A stretch of 64,000 nucleotides of DNA from Acrasis kona. Taxonomy: Eukaryota > Heterolobosea > Eutetramitea > Acrasida > Acrasidae. Below are positions 1 through 8,269 of this stretch, piece after piece. Both the position numbers and the translations under genes were made by a program. A model generated the notes under the pieces. The model was not told the DNA's origin, ran no database searches, and worked only from the letters and a program-made list of their open reading frames with translations. The DNA lies in assembly GCA_026419775.2 (NCBI GenBank), contig JAOPGA020001810.1, positions 1 through 64,000 of the forward strand, read 5' to 3'. Each line of letters begins with the position of its first letter. Positions within the stretch are counted from its first letter, which is position 1.

Positions 1-382
1 TTCCAGTAGCTGATGAGGGAGATCCTGTTGATGCTGACGCTGAAGTGGTTGTTGATGGAGATGAACCAGAGGAGCCTGCAGTGTTACCTGAATTTGATGG
101 AGCGGATGTTGTTGCTGTAGCTGCTGAAGTTGTGGTTGCAGCGTTTGTTGCAGCGTTTGTTGCAGCAGTTGTTGCTGCTGGTGTGCTTGGTGCAGCGGTT
201 GTCTTTGCAATTGGGATACATTCACACATATCATCAGAAGATGGTTTTTCGTGGATCTCATACCAATGTACGCTACCCTCTGGGCAATCCCAGCATCCTC
301 TTGAATCTGTAGGGTGAGGTGTTCCGTCTGCAACAACGAAAGCGACAATTAATAGCAATGCGAATGCGATGATGTTCTTCAT
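1..382 (-). CDS. Secreted Ala/Thr/Ser-rich protein, C-terminus beyond window
   Basis: The reading frame starts at the ATG at 382 and stays open to the left edge, so the C-terminus is missing. The N-terminus (MKNIIAFALLLIVAFVVADG) is a clear signal peptide. It is followed by a short Cys-containing head (CWDCPEG, then CECIP) and a long low-complexity stalk of Ala, Thr and Ser. This build is typical of secreted or GPI-anchored surface glycoproteins with O-glycosylated stalks; whether an anchor signal follows cannot be seen. A TATA box lies about 43 bp upstream. The family is not recognised. The frames on the opposite strand here are by-products of the repetitive GCTGCAACA codons. Confidence 0.75.
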   Translation of the reverse strand, partial: MKNIIAFALLLIVAFVVADGTPHPTDSRGCWDCPEGSVHWYEIHEKPSSDDMCECIPIAKTTAAPSTPAATTAATNAATNAATTTSAATATTSAPSNSGNTAGSSGSSPSTTTSASASTGSPSSATG

Positions 383-422
383 TTTGTTTGGTATTTATTT
401 GAGTTAACAGTAGCTCAGTAGC

Positions 423-433
423 GCTTTTATACG
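423..433 (-). promoter_or_regulatory. TATA box of the secreted protein gene at 382
   Basis: On the minus strand it reads CGTATAAAAGC, about 43 bp upstream of the ATG. The same element at nearly the same distance precedes three other genes in the window. Confidence 0.55.
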
Positions 434-517
434 TTAGGAGTGATGTCCATATATGTGTAATTTTATAATTAACCAATATAATTAGTACATTTATAGAAGC
501 ACATCTTACAATAATTA

Positions 518-1605
518 TTAGTAACGTCTACCAAAAACAAATCTTAAGTAGCTTAAATCCCAAACTTTTATTGACTGAGTACATGAACAAATTAGTTTGT
601 TGTTTGAAATCTCTTGCATTTTCAGAATTTCATCTTGGTTTAATATCATTCTTTCGCATTCTCCAGAAGATATATTCCATATCCTTATCGTCATGTCATC
701 ACCTCCACTTGCTAACCTCCCATCCCTCAACATGATCATGCATCGAATGTTTTCGTGATGACCCGTCAAAACATACTTGCAGTAAGATGTTATTGTGCAC
801 CATATCTCAATCTCATTATCATCATTTTCACTGGCTATCAATCCATCGTTAAGTTTAATTACTGTTCTGTAACCCCAACACCGTCCCTCTAGATCTACAG
901 AGTTCTGTTTTTGCTCTAGTTTAGATCCCCATATTGTTAGTTTGCCATCAAAACTAGAACTAACAAGACGGTCATCATCTAGTTGGACAACAGAAAGTAC
1001 AAAATCCTTGTGATAAAAAGTAGCAAGACAGTCACCATTAGTGACATTCCATATTTTTATTGTTTGATCCATACTGCAGCTAGCCAAAGTATTGTTTTTT
1101 AGTTGTATCATTGAGTTAATGTTGTCGTTATGCTGTTCCATGCAGCACAAGACCTTTTTCGCCTTTACATTCCATATTTTTATTTCGCCTTGAAACCCGG
1201 CACTCGCGAGTGATCCATTGCTTAACAATATCATTGTTCGCACTTGAGTCTCATGTCCATGTAGAGTGGCTATGCATTCACCGCTTTTTGTGCTCCAAAC
1301 TTTAATAGACGTGTCGTCACTGCTACTCGCTATCTTACTGCATTTCATATCTACAAGGCAGAAAACTGCACTCGTATGCCCTCTCATACTCGATGAACAC
1401 TTTCCAGTTTCAATATCCCATATTTTAATTTCTCCATCAAAACTAGCACTTGCAAATTGCTTTTCGTTAAGAGGCAACAATGTATAGACAGTATCGAGGT
1501 GCCCATAGAGTATTAGCGGCTGCTTTTCGAGATTCACACTTTTATAGTCATCAAAATGTTAAATATCGTGCCTTACGTCCACTCGTCTTGATCCTCTGAG
1601 CTCAT
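518..1605 (-). CDS. WD40 repeat protein
   Basis: The 349-residue protein consists almost wholly of WD40 blades. Blade ends recur as IKIWDIETG, IKVWSTKSG, IKIWNVKAK, IKIWNVTNG, LTIWGSK, IEIWCTIT, IRIWNISSG and IKVWDLSY, so seven to eight blades form one beta-propeller, a protein-interaction scaffold. The main exon has no ATG at its head and is preceded by an in-frame stop. A first exon (1605-1577, MSSEDQDEW) joined across a 38-bp intron (1576-1539, GTAAGG...AAAAG) restores an open frame and supplies the start. No catalytic domain is attached, and no particular complex can be named. Confidence 0.85.
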
Positions 1606-1800
1606 GTGTGCCAGGAAAAATGAGGTTCAAAACTAGATTCTAAATAAAAACGAACAATATAATATGATAAATTTTAGTCGTGAGGGCGTCGGAGTTCGAA
1701 TATGGGTATTTTATATCTAGGGACTGCTTTGAGATTGCATTTGTAAAAAGTTTACAATACCCGGCGTTACACAAAAGGACAAGGAAAATTGGAAGAAAGG

Positions 1801-2081
1801 TTAATTACCTCGACTTTCACACGTGCTGATTCCAAGCACCTTCAAGGCGGGTAAGACGGATTCTTTCAAGGAAACCAAGTTACAAGTAAAGGTCTTTATT
1901 TCATAGTAAGCCTTGTGGCTACGAATAATGTACAGATTGTGGATACAACGGTCAAAACTGACCACGAGCTTTCCTCTTTTTTGTCGCCCACGTTCAAGAA
2001 CTATTTGGTTGTGATGCAACAAAGAATACCAGTTTACTTACGTCTTGTTCCATTGGGTCGAAACAACTTTCTATGTTGCAT
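1801..2081 (-). CDS. Possible small spliced gene, 38-aa membrane peptide or 79-aa frame
   Basis: A 41-bp GTAAGT...AATAG intron (2041-2001), the same size as other introns here, can join two frames. From the ATG at 2053 it yields a 38-residue peptide: a polar head MEQDFLNVGDKKEESS and one hydrophobic helix (SVLTVVSTICTLFVATRL), with the stop at 1896 overlapping an AATAAA signal. From the ATG at 2081 it yields 79 residues without recognisable features, ending at 1801. I favour the short form, which resembles small single-helix organelle membrane subunits in build only. Transcript support is lacking. Confidence 0.35.
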
Positions 2082-2558
2082 GTGGTGACAATCATCCCTT
2101 AGTTTTATTCTTTATAATTTTAAACCTTTTCCATCTCCTTGCTTTTAATACTGTCGCCTTTGACTAGTTCCAGCATAAACCAATCGTTTGTGTACCCATT
2201 ATTGGTTTACATTCTTGATATGTTAATATTCGTTAAACTATTAGGTGTGAATAGAGCACAAGCATAAAAGAAGATGCAATGTTCTCGTTTTGGTAACGCA
2301 AAGTAGGTTGTTCCAATAGACATTTATGTATGTATGACCAACAGTTTATGTTGTAAGATGAGCAATAGTCAGCAATCAACTTATGTATATTCAGTGAATT
2401 GTTTGTCTGGAATGACTAGATTGACTGGTATACGGAATAATGAGGTATTTGTTTTGTTTTTAATATATAGGCCGGGAGATCTTTTATGATTCGGTCGACT
2501 TTTTTAGTAAGACCCACCAACTGACACTTCATTGTAACAAAAACAATCAACCTGGTCC
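2071..2558. other. Intergenic, nothing recognised
   Basis: An AT-rich stretch before DcpS. No open frame of note, RNA gene or repeat is visible; it presumably holds the DcpS promoter. Confidence 0.5.
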
Positions 2559-3446
2559 ATGTCCAACATTTCAGAATTCACTTTTCAATCTTTATTGGCT
2601 CGCAATCCTGAAAGAACTGTGCTTGTCGCAGAGGGTCATTTTGGAGATCAACGAGGCATTGTTATTCTCAACAAGCAGCCATTCAATGAACGCGAGGCGG
2701 AAGAAGTGTTTAAAGCAAAGTTAAGTGCCGATGAAACTACTGCCAGTAGTAACGACAAGTTTAAAAAGTCCACTGTATATACAAAAGACAGGTTCTGGAA
2801 CCAAATGACTGCCCAAACCGTATGTCCTGCAAGCGACCAAGATATTGAAAAGTACAAGGCCTGGAATAACAAGAAAGTCTGGATCAATGAGACGCCTCAA
2901 ATGTACAATGATATAATAAAGCCCATCTTGATGAAGTACAACTCATCAAGAAGCACGAAATGGATAGATAATATCCTGAATGGTACAAGTGAACAAGAAA
3001 TGACCATATTCCAAGATTCTGATCCAGAACTTGGTTTTGTTCTCCAGTATGGTTATTTATGGCAAGATAGAACAGACTTGGACAGTATGACTCTTTTGTG
3101 CTTTTTAAACAAGAAGAACATTATGAGCATACGCGACTTGAAGTCTGAACACGTTCCTATTCTTGAAAATATATTAAGTAAGAGTTTAGATGTCATTGAA
3201 CAAAAGATTGGTGTTAATAAAAAACATGTAAGGGCATATGTTCACTACCAGCCTTCATTTTATCACATGCACGTACACTTTAGTAATATTCACAAAGTGA
3301 GTGTTGGTGTAGAGACTGAGAGAGCACATTGTTTACAAAACATTATCGATAATATCAAGTTGTTCCCTGATTATTATCAGAAGAAGACTTTGAGTTATAC
3401 CATGTTGGAGGATAACGAGATTGCAAAAGCAGTTGGCGCACAATAA
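2559..3446 (+). CDS. DCPS: Scavenger mRNA-decapping enzyme DcpS
   Basis: DcpS hydrolyses the residual m7GpppN cap left after 3'-5' mRNA decay by the exosome, releasing m7GMP. The 295-residue length fits the family. The N-terminal swapped domain spans roughly residues 1-130. The C-terminal HIT domain carries the histidine triad HMHVHF near residue 235, preceded by the family segment RAYVHYQPSFY. No intron is needed. It is convergent with the CMC4-like gene, whose stop lies about 150 bp away. Assignment rests on the HIT motif and on the matching overall domain order. Confidence 0.93.
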   Translation: MSNISEFTFQSLLARNPERTVLVAEGHFGDQRGIVILNKQPFNEREAEEVFKAKLSADETTASSNDKFKKSTVYTKDRFWNQMTAQTVCPASDQDIEKYKAWNNKKVWINETPQMYNDIIKPILMKYNSSRSTKWIDNILNGTSEQEMTIFQDSDPELGFVLQYGYLWQDRTDLDSMTLLCFLNKKNIMSIRDLKSEHVPILENILSKSLDVIEQKIGVNKKHVRAYVHYQPSFYHMHVHFSNIHKVSVGVETERAHCLQNIIDNIKLFPDYYQKKTLSYTMLEDNEIAKAVGAQ

Positions 3447-3597
3447 AGATTTATATTTAATTGTCATACTTGATTTTTTTCAACAATAAATTAGTTTAGT
3501 GGTCATGGAAGAAACAGAGTAATATTTTAATGTTATTTTAATAATTATTTCGCTGATTCGCACATGCTGATCTCAAATGATTTTGCCTTTCAATTTA

Positions 3598-3831
3598 TCA
3601 ACCGGAAGCGCTTTGTTTTGCATTTTTCAATTTTTCTCTTTCTTCTATGAACTTCTTGACACAGTCATTGTACTTTGTGACCTCGGCTTTGCATTTTTCT
3701 TGATTGTAGTTGTTTCTTTCTAGGCAAGTTTGTATCGGGCACGCGTATTTGTGACAAGGATCTTTTGAACCATGTGTTGGTAAATCGTCGTCAGGAATAG
3801 ATTGTGGAATTTTAGGTGGGTTCTTGAACAT
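3598..3831 (-). CDS. CMC4: CMC4-like twin CX9C mitochondrial protein
   Basis: This 77-residue protein has two CX9C motifs, C-HKYACPIQT-C and C-KAEVTKYND-C, forming the helical hairpin of small intermembrane-space proteins imported and oxidised by Mia40. The segment DPCHKYACPIQTCLERNNY closely follows CMC4 (p8 MTCP1), including the extra Cys inside the first motif. The N-terminus is Pro-rich and the tail Lys-rich. Its ATG lies only about 35 bp from the stop of the glutaminase gene on the same strand. CMC4 is thought to support respiratory-chain assembly. Another CMC or COX twin-CX9C member is the alternative. Confidence 0.75.
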   Translation of the reverse strand: MFKNPPKIPQSIPDDDLPTHGSKDPCHKYACPIQTCLERNNYNQEKCKAEVTKYNDCVKKFIEEREKLKNAKQSASG

Positions 3832-3865
3832 TGTTTGTAAGATGATGTGGTTTACAAAATTATGT

Positions 3866-5564
3866 TTATTCTCTGTATCTCTTTTGGTTGTTTATTGTTC
3901 CCTTGTACACATCACTAGGTGATCTCATCCTCTTTCTGTCCCTTTCAGCGCTTCTAATAGCACTTGGAGATTCCATTCCACTATTTGAGAGTTCAGCACT
4001 AAAACTTGAACTACTTCTTCTCATTTCGTCACCTTGAGCTTCCAACGACGAAGCTCTGGTTTGTTTGGGTTGTGAAGGTTGTAAAGGAGTATCCGGTCTT
4101 AATTGTGGACTTCTCTCTTGTTCCTGGTCTACGTCATCTTCGTCTTGATCATCTTGTTGTGCGAACAATTGGTCGAAAATATTCCAACCAAACTTTCCGG
4201 AGGCCCTTGTAAAGAAGTCAACACCACGTTCACTGTTACCTCTCTTACCCAGTCGCGGACTAAAAACAGTAACGCCCATAACAGAAGGAACGACAACAGT
4301 AACAGCACCGGAGACGCCGGATTTTGCAGGAAGACCAACAGTACAAGCCCATTCACCAGAAAAATCATACATGCCACATCCAAGCATAAGCTGCAATGCG
4401 CATTTCACAGTAGCACTACTAACAACTTTTTTATTATTTAAAGGACAAATTCCACCATTGGCCAAAGTAGCACTCATTACACTCAGCCTGTCAGTATCCA
4501 CAAGACAAGAACACAATTGAAAGTAAAAATCTAAAGTATCTTGAATGTTGGTTCCTTTCGGAAATACATTATGTTCGGTCATGTAGTGTGCTAATGCAAA
4601 ATTCCGATCAGCCGTATCCTTTTCGCTCAAAAATGTAGCATTGTCAAATCCCACCTTACGGCCGCCGGCAAACTCTGCGAGTCGGTTGCTCATGAATGTA
4701 AACCTGTTACTACTTTTCATTTCTGGTTTAATTAAAGAACACGTTGTAATGGCACCTGCATTAATCATCGGGTTGTGTGGTTTATTGTTATCATCTAATG
4801 TGAATGCATTAAAGCTGACTCCTGAAGGTTCAAATCCAATGTGATCATGTACTTTCTCCGGACCCAACTCATCACAAGCAACACAATATGTGAACACTTT
4901 AGAACAACTTTTAATGTTTAATTTTTTTTGAATAAAGAAATATTACGATTGTATGGTAAATTCATAAGAGTGATCGCCACAACTAAATTGTTGGCCGTCC
5001 ACCGTACATAATGATAGTCCATACAGATTTTGATCTGCTGTGGCAAGTTGAGGAATGTAATCTGCAGGGTGACCGTCAGTGTTTGCTCTTGCCTCCTCAA
5101 AAATTTCCTTTTGAAAAATGAACATGTTGAATTATGTACTCGACTTACTTTTAGTTGTTTACAGAACTCGGGCCAATCTGGCACGGCTAATTCATTTAAT
5201 AATGCTCGCGTAATGATGTTTTGATTTTCTTTATCGCCTTGAAAGTAAGTTATAATAAGAGAGTCAAATTAGCAGACCCACTTAAAAGTTGAAAGAATTC
5301 GTCGAATCCTATTTTAAAGTCCTCAATGTTATCTTTTTCATTGTTACTCATTCTGATGCTTTTCAATAATCTCTCTTCATCTTCCATTACGCGAGGATTC
5401 TTGAAAGGGTCTAATCCTTGCATCACAAGACCTTGTCGGAGGTCTGCAACGGTAATAAAACCCTTGTTTGATAAATCTAGTTTTCTATATATATCAAGTA
5501 TTGCATTCTTCTCTTGTTCAAAGTGTGACTGTATGAATGCTTCCGAAGAACTGTACCTGCTCAT
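3866..5564 (-). CDS. EF-hand-type glutaminase, four exons
   Basis: The enzyme deaminates glutamine to glutamate and ammonia. Exons are 5564-5282, 5237-5149, 5107-4947 and 4907-3866 (introns of 44, 41 and 39 bp), giving 524 residues. The N-terminal EF-hand-like region is followed by the glutaminase domain of the animal GLS type: ADYIPQLA, CTVDGQ, HNPMINAGAI, GDRNFALAHYM-like, CGMYDFSGEWA and VGLPAKSGVSG. The catalytic SxxK appears as S-C-S-K in the joined sequence, its serine codon split by the third intron. The C-terminal tail after about residue 420 is acidic then Ser/Arg-rich; GLS has ankyrin repeats there, and none are visible. The start ATG at 5564 is the only in-frame one. Confidence 0.92.
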
Positions 5565-5635
5565 CAAATAATTTGTAACAATCAACTGTCAAAAAGTTTT
5601 GAAAAATGAATGAAATATAAATTATAGTTTATTGA

Positions 5636-7075
5636 TTAGAATACTGCTGCGGCTGCGACGGCTGCTGCTGTTCCGATAATTCCGGCAGCAACTTCAACGG
5701 CACCGGCACCTGATCTAGCATTGTCCTCACCGGATTGGTTATTTCCAGCTGGTGGTGCAGTGGTTGGAGCAGAGGTAGTTGTGGCCTTCACTGGTGGTGA
5801 AGTAGTAGTTGGGCAAGCCTTGCAAACTGGGCAAGCATCACCGTTGCGTCTTTGTCTTCTGGCTGGGGAAGCGTTGTTGTCACCAGACAAGTTGGCATCA
5901 ACAGTTCCACATGGGCATGATGGGCAAGCAGTTGGTGCGGCGGTAGTAGTGGCTTGTACAGGTGGTGAAGTAGTAGTTGGGCAAGCCTTGCAAACTGGGC
6001 AGGCATCACCGTTACGTCTTTGTCTTCTAGATGGAGATGCATTGTTGTCACCAGACAAGTTAGTGTCAACAGTTCCGCATGGGCATGGTGGGCAAGTAGT
6101 TGGTGACGATGTAGTGGTTGATGATGATGTTGTGGTTGTGGTTGGTGATGATGTTGTGGTTGGTGATGATGTAGTGGTGGTTGAAGCTGTAGTAGAAGGA
6201 GCAGATGATGATGATGATCCTGATACGAATGCTGAACATCTTGCTGCAACTGGTAATGATGATCCAACATCGGTTTGTCTCAACTCGTTGCACTTGACAT
6301 CATAAGTAACTAGGTTGACCTTATAGTCTTGTTCTTCAGCGATAGACCATGCGTAGGTAACAATATCGTTTGAGATGTAAAAGTCCAATACAACTGGTAC
6401 ACCGCAGCTGGTGGGAGCGACTGGGCATCCGCTGTTTGCAGTGTTTGGTAAGCTCTTTTGTCTGACGACGGCAAGTGGAGATTTGGTTAGTGCAAAGTAA
6501 GTGAAGGCAGTGGCTCCTCTTCCAACGCTGTTGCGGGTGGCCAAATGTAATCTGTTGTCCACATCCGAATCAACTCTGATATAAGCAGCGGTATTGTCTG
6601 AAGTTGGGATTGAAACTGATTCTACAACATTTCCGTTTCTTGAGCGAGTCACCTTGGCAGTCTTTGTGTTATCGTCGTAGACGTAGGCATAAGTGTCTGC
6701 ACCATCAACGATGCTTCCGCCACCGTAGGTAATGTAGTATGGTGTCTTGTCAGCAGCCTTTGAGTTGGATCTACTTTGAACGGTCAAATCGCTAGCTGAC
6801 AACTTGATGCTCTTGGAGTTGCTTTGGTCGTTGGCGAACTCCAAAACATTGCTGGAGAGGCTTCCTGGGTAGCAAAGTAAATCGGCATTGCGGTTGGAAA
6901 CTTGTAAGTTCAATTGTGGGATGTTATATTTGAATAAGTCTTTGCTGACTGACACAAAAACGTTGGATGAGCTGGTAACTTGTACTGGGGTGCATTCAAT
7001 GTTCTTGTCGAATGAAAAGACTGTGCTAGATAGCATAGCTACCAAAGTAGCGACGAAGATGATGGTATGTTTCAT
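5636..7075 (-). CDS. Secreted, probably GPI-anchored protein with duplicated Cys modules
   Basis: The 479-residue protein begins with a signal peptide (MKHTIIFVATLVAMLSSTVFS). A globular region of about 260 residues with few cysteines follows, then a Thr/Ser/Pro stalk. Two near-identical 56-residue modules come next, each with CPxCPCGT, SGDNNASP, RRQRRNGD and CPVCKACP. The C-terminus is small and hydrophobic (GIIGTAAAVAAAAVF), as expected of a GPI-attachment signal. The RRQRR in each module looks like a furin-type cleavage site. The family is not recognised. A TATA box lies about 43 bp upstream of the ATG. Frames on the other strand reflect the repetitive Thr codons. Confidence 0.8.
   Translation of the reverse strand: MKHTIIFVATLVAMLSSTVFSFDKNIECTPVQVTSSSNVFVSVSKDLFKYNIPQLNLQVSNRNADLLCYPGSLSSNVLEFANDQSNSKSIKLSASDLTVQSRSNSKAADKTPYYITYGGGSIVDGADTYAYVYDDNTKTAKVTRSRNGNVVESVSIPTSDNTAAYIRVDSDVDNRLHLATRNSVGRGATAFTYFALTKSPLAVVRQKSLPNTANSGCPVAPTSCGVPVVLDFYISNDIVTYAWSIAEEQDYKVNLVTYDVKCNELRQTDVGSSLPVAARCSAFVSGSSSSSAPSTTASTTTTSSPTTTSSPTTTTTSSSTTTSSPTTCPPCPCGTVDTNLSGDNNASPSRRQRRNGDACPVCKACPTTTSPPVQATTTAAPTACPSCPCGTVDANLSGDNNASPARRQRRNGDACPVCKACPTTTSPPVKATTTSAPTTAPPAGNNQSGEDNARSGAGAVEVAAGIIGTAAAVAAAAVF
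5767..6102 (-). repeat. Two 168-bp tandem coding modules
   Basis: The segment GTTCC(G/A)CATGGGCATG recurs at 6072 and 5904, a period of exactly 168 bp or 56 codons, and encodes the two Cys/RRQRR modules. The two copies differ at few positions, which suggests recent duplication or gene conversion. Confidence 0.8.
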
Positions 7076-7114
7076 TTTGTATTTTGGTTTATTGCTGGTC
7101 CTAGCTTTATGAGG

Positions 7115-7125
7115 CTTTTATAAAC
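7115..7125 (-). promoter_or_regulatory. TATA box of the Cys-module secreted protein gene
   Basis: The minus strand reads GTTTATAAAAG about 43 bp upstream of the ATG at 7075, followed by CCTC as in the other TATA elements of this window. Confidence 0.6.
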
Positions 7126-7129
7126 AAGA

Positions 7130-7668
7130 GCGGAAATTAAAAATAGATTAGAGTTGCTTTGTATGGTGAAGTTTATTTTATTTATTTTGCACTCAGTCAA
7201 TTTGAGAATGATTGTACATATTTAGTTGAGTTCTTTTGAGATTCTTTGGAGGCCATAACAATGAGTTATGGTATGTGTTGTTTTTTCTACAAAGGATAAG
7301 TATAACAAATTCAATTATTGCTCTCATTTGACAAGTACCAGTGCTTGAGGCAAGTATTGTTAATGTCGACCTGCATTAACTGGGTTGATCGCGACGTACA
7401 ATGTCTCTCCTGTAGAACCATGAACAATTCGACATTCACATTCGAAATGTTGCACAATGAAATTATCACTTGACGATCATTTGACAATCATGGTTTGGTG
7501 CCGGCTAACAAATTGTTAACAAATGCTTCGCGTTGACCAACACTAAATGCAAAAGAGTAGAGAAATAAATTCAGCATTGAAAGTATACTTGTAGTTTTTA
7601 TTTTGTTATGATAATCTTATTGTTACAGAAAGTGTTGTATATAGTACTCTTTAGGTTTAAATGTGTTT
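7130..7668. other. Intergenic, nothing recognised
   Basis: It lies between the secreted protein promoter and the histone H3 stop. It contains AT-rich tracts and no supported gene. Confidence 0.5.
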
Positions 7669-8079
7669 TTAACTGCGTTCACCACGGATTCTTCTGGCAA
7701 GTTGTACATCCTTTGGCATAATTGTAACTCTCTTTGCATGAATAGCGCACAAATTGGTGTCTTCAAATAATCCAACGAGGTATGCTTCTGAAGCTTCTTG
7801 TAGAGCGTCAACAGCAGATTGTTGGAAGCGTAAATCTGACTTGTAATCTTGTGCAATCTCACGAACTAAACGTTGAAAGGGGGCTCTGCGAATAAGAAGT
7901 TCCGTGCTCTTTTGGTAGCGACGAATTTCACGTAGAGCTACAGTTCCTGGCTTGTATCTGTGGGGTTTCTTTAGACCACCGGATGAAGGTGCTGTCTTCT
8001 TTGCTGCCTTGCTGGCAAGTTGTTTGCGGGGTGCCTTTCCACCAGTTGATTTACGAGCAGTCTGTTTTGTTCTTGCCAT
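7669..8079 (-). CDS. Histone H3
   Basis: A full-length 136-codon H3 without introns, a core nucleosome component. The N-terminal tail [20 protein letters not shown] and the histone fold ([51 protein letters not shown]) are standard. The tail differs from the usual AARKSAPATGG around Lys27: here it reads [16 protein letters not shown], so Arg26 is Lys and Ser28 is Thr, and residue 35 is Leu. It ends RRIRGERS. No second histone gene lies nearby. The DNA transposon begins about 130 bp upstream, close to its promoter. Confidence 0.98.
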   Translation of the reverse strand: MARTKQTARKSTGGKAPRKQLASKAAKKTAPSSGGLKKPHRYKPGTVALREIRRYQKSTELLIRRAPFQRLVREIAQDYKSDLRFQQSAVDALQEASEAYLVGLFEDTNLCAIHAKRVTIMPKDVQLARRIRGERS

Positions 8080-8211
8080 CGTGTGTTTGTTTTAATTGGA
8101 ATTACATCCGACCAAATAATGTTCCTTTTCAATAACGAAATCTTTCTTAACGATAAATGAAGTTGTGTAAGTGACTCAACTACAAAGTATTAAAAATTGT
8201 CATTAAACGAT

Positions 8212-8231
8212 ATATTTGTTATTTTCGGACC
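8212..8231 (+). repeat. Left terminal inverted repeat of the transposon
   Basis: ATATTTGTTATTTTCGGACC, perfectly complementary to 11983-12002. Confidence 0.8.
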
Positions 8232-8269
8232 AAACTTGAAAAATCGACCCTTTTGATAAAAACAAAAAT

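Noticed and set aside
1676-1710. tRNA-like GGAGTTCGAATATGGG
   Set aside because: No matching acceptor, D or anticodon arms can be formed around it.
5721-6305. Long plus-strand frame opposite the Cys-module protein
   Set aside because: It is the shadow of Thr/Ser codon repeats. The minus strand has a signal peptide, modules and an anchor signal.
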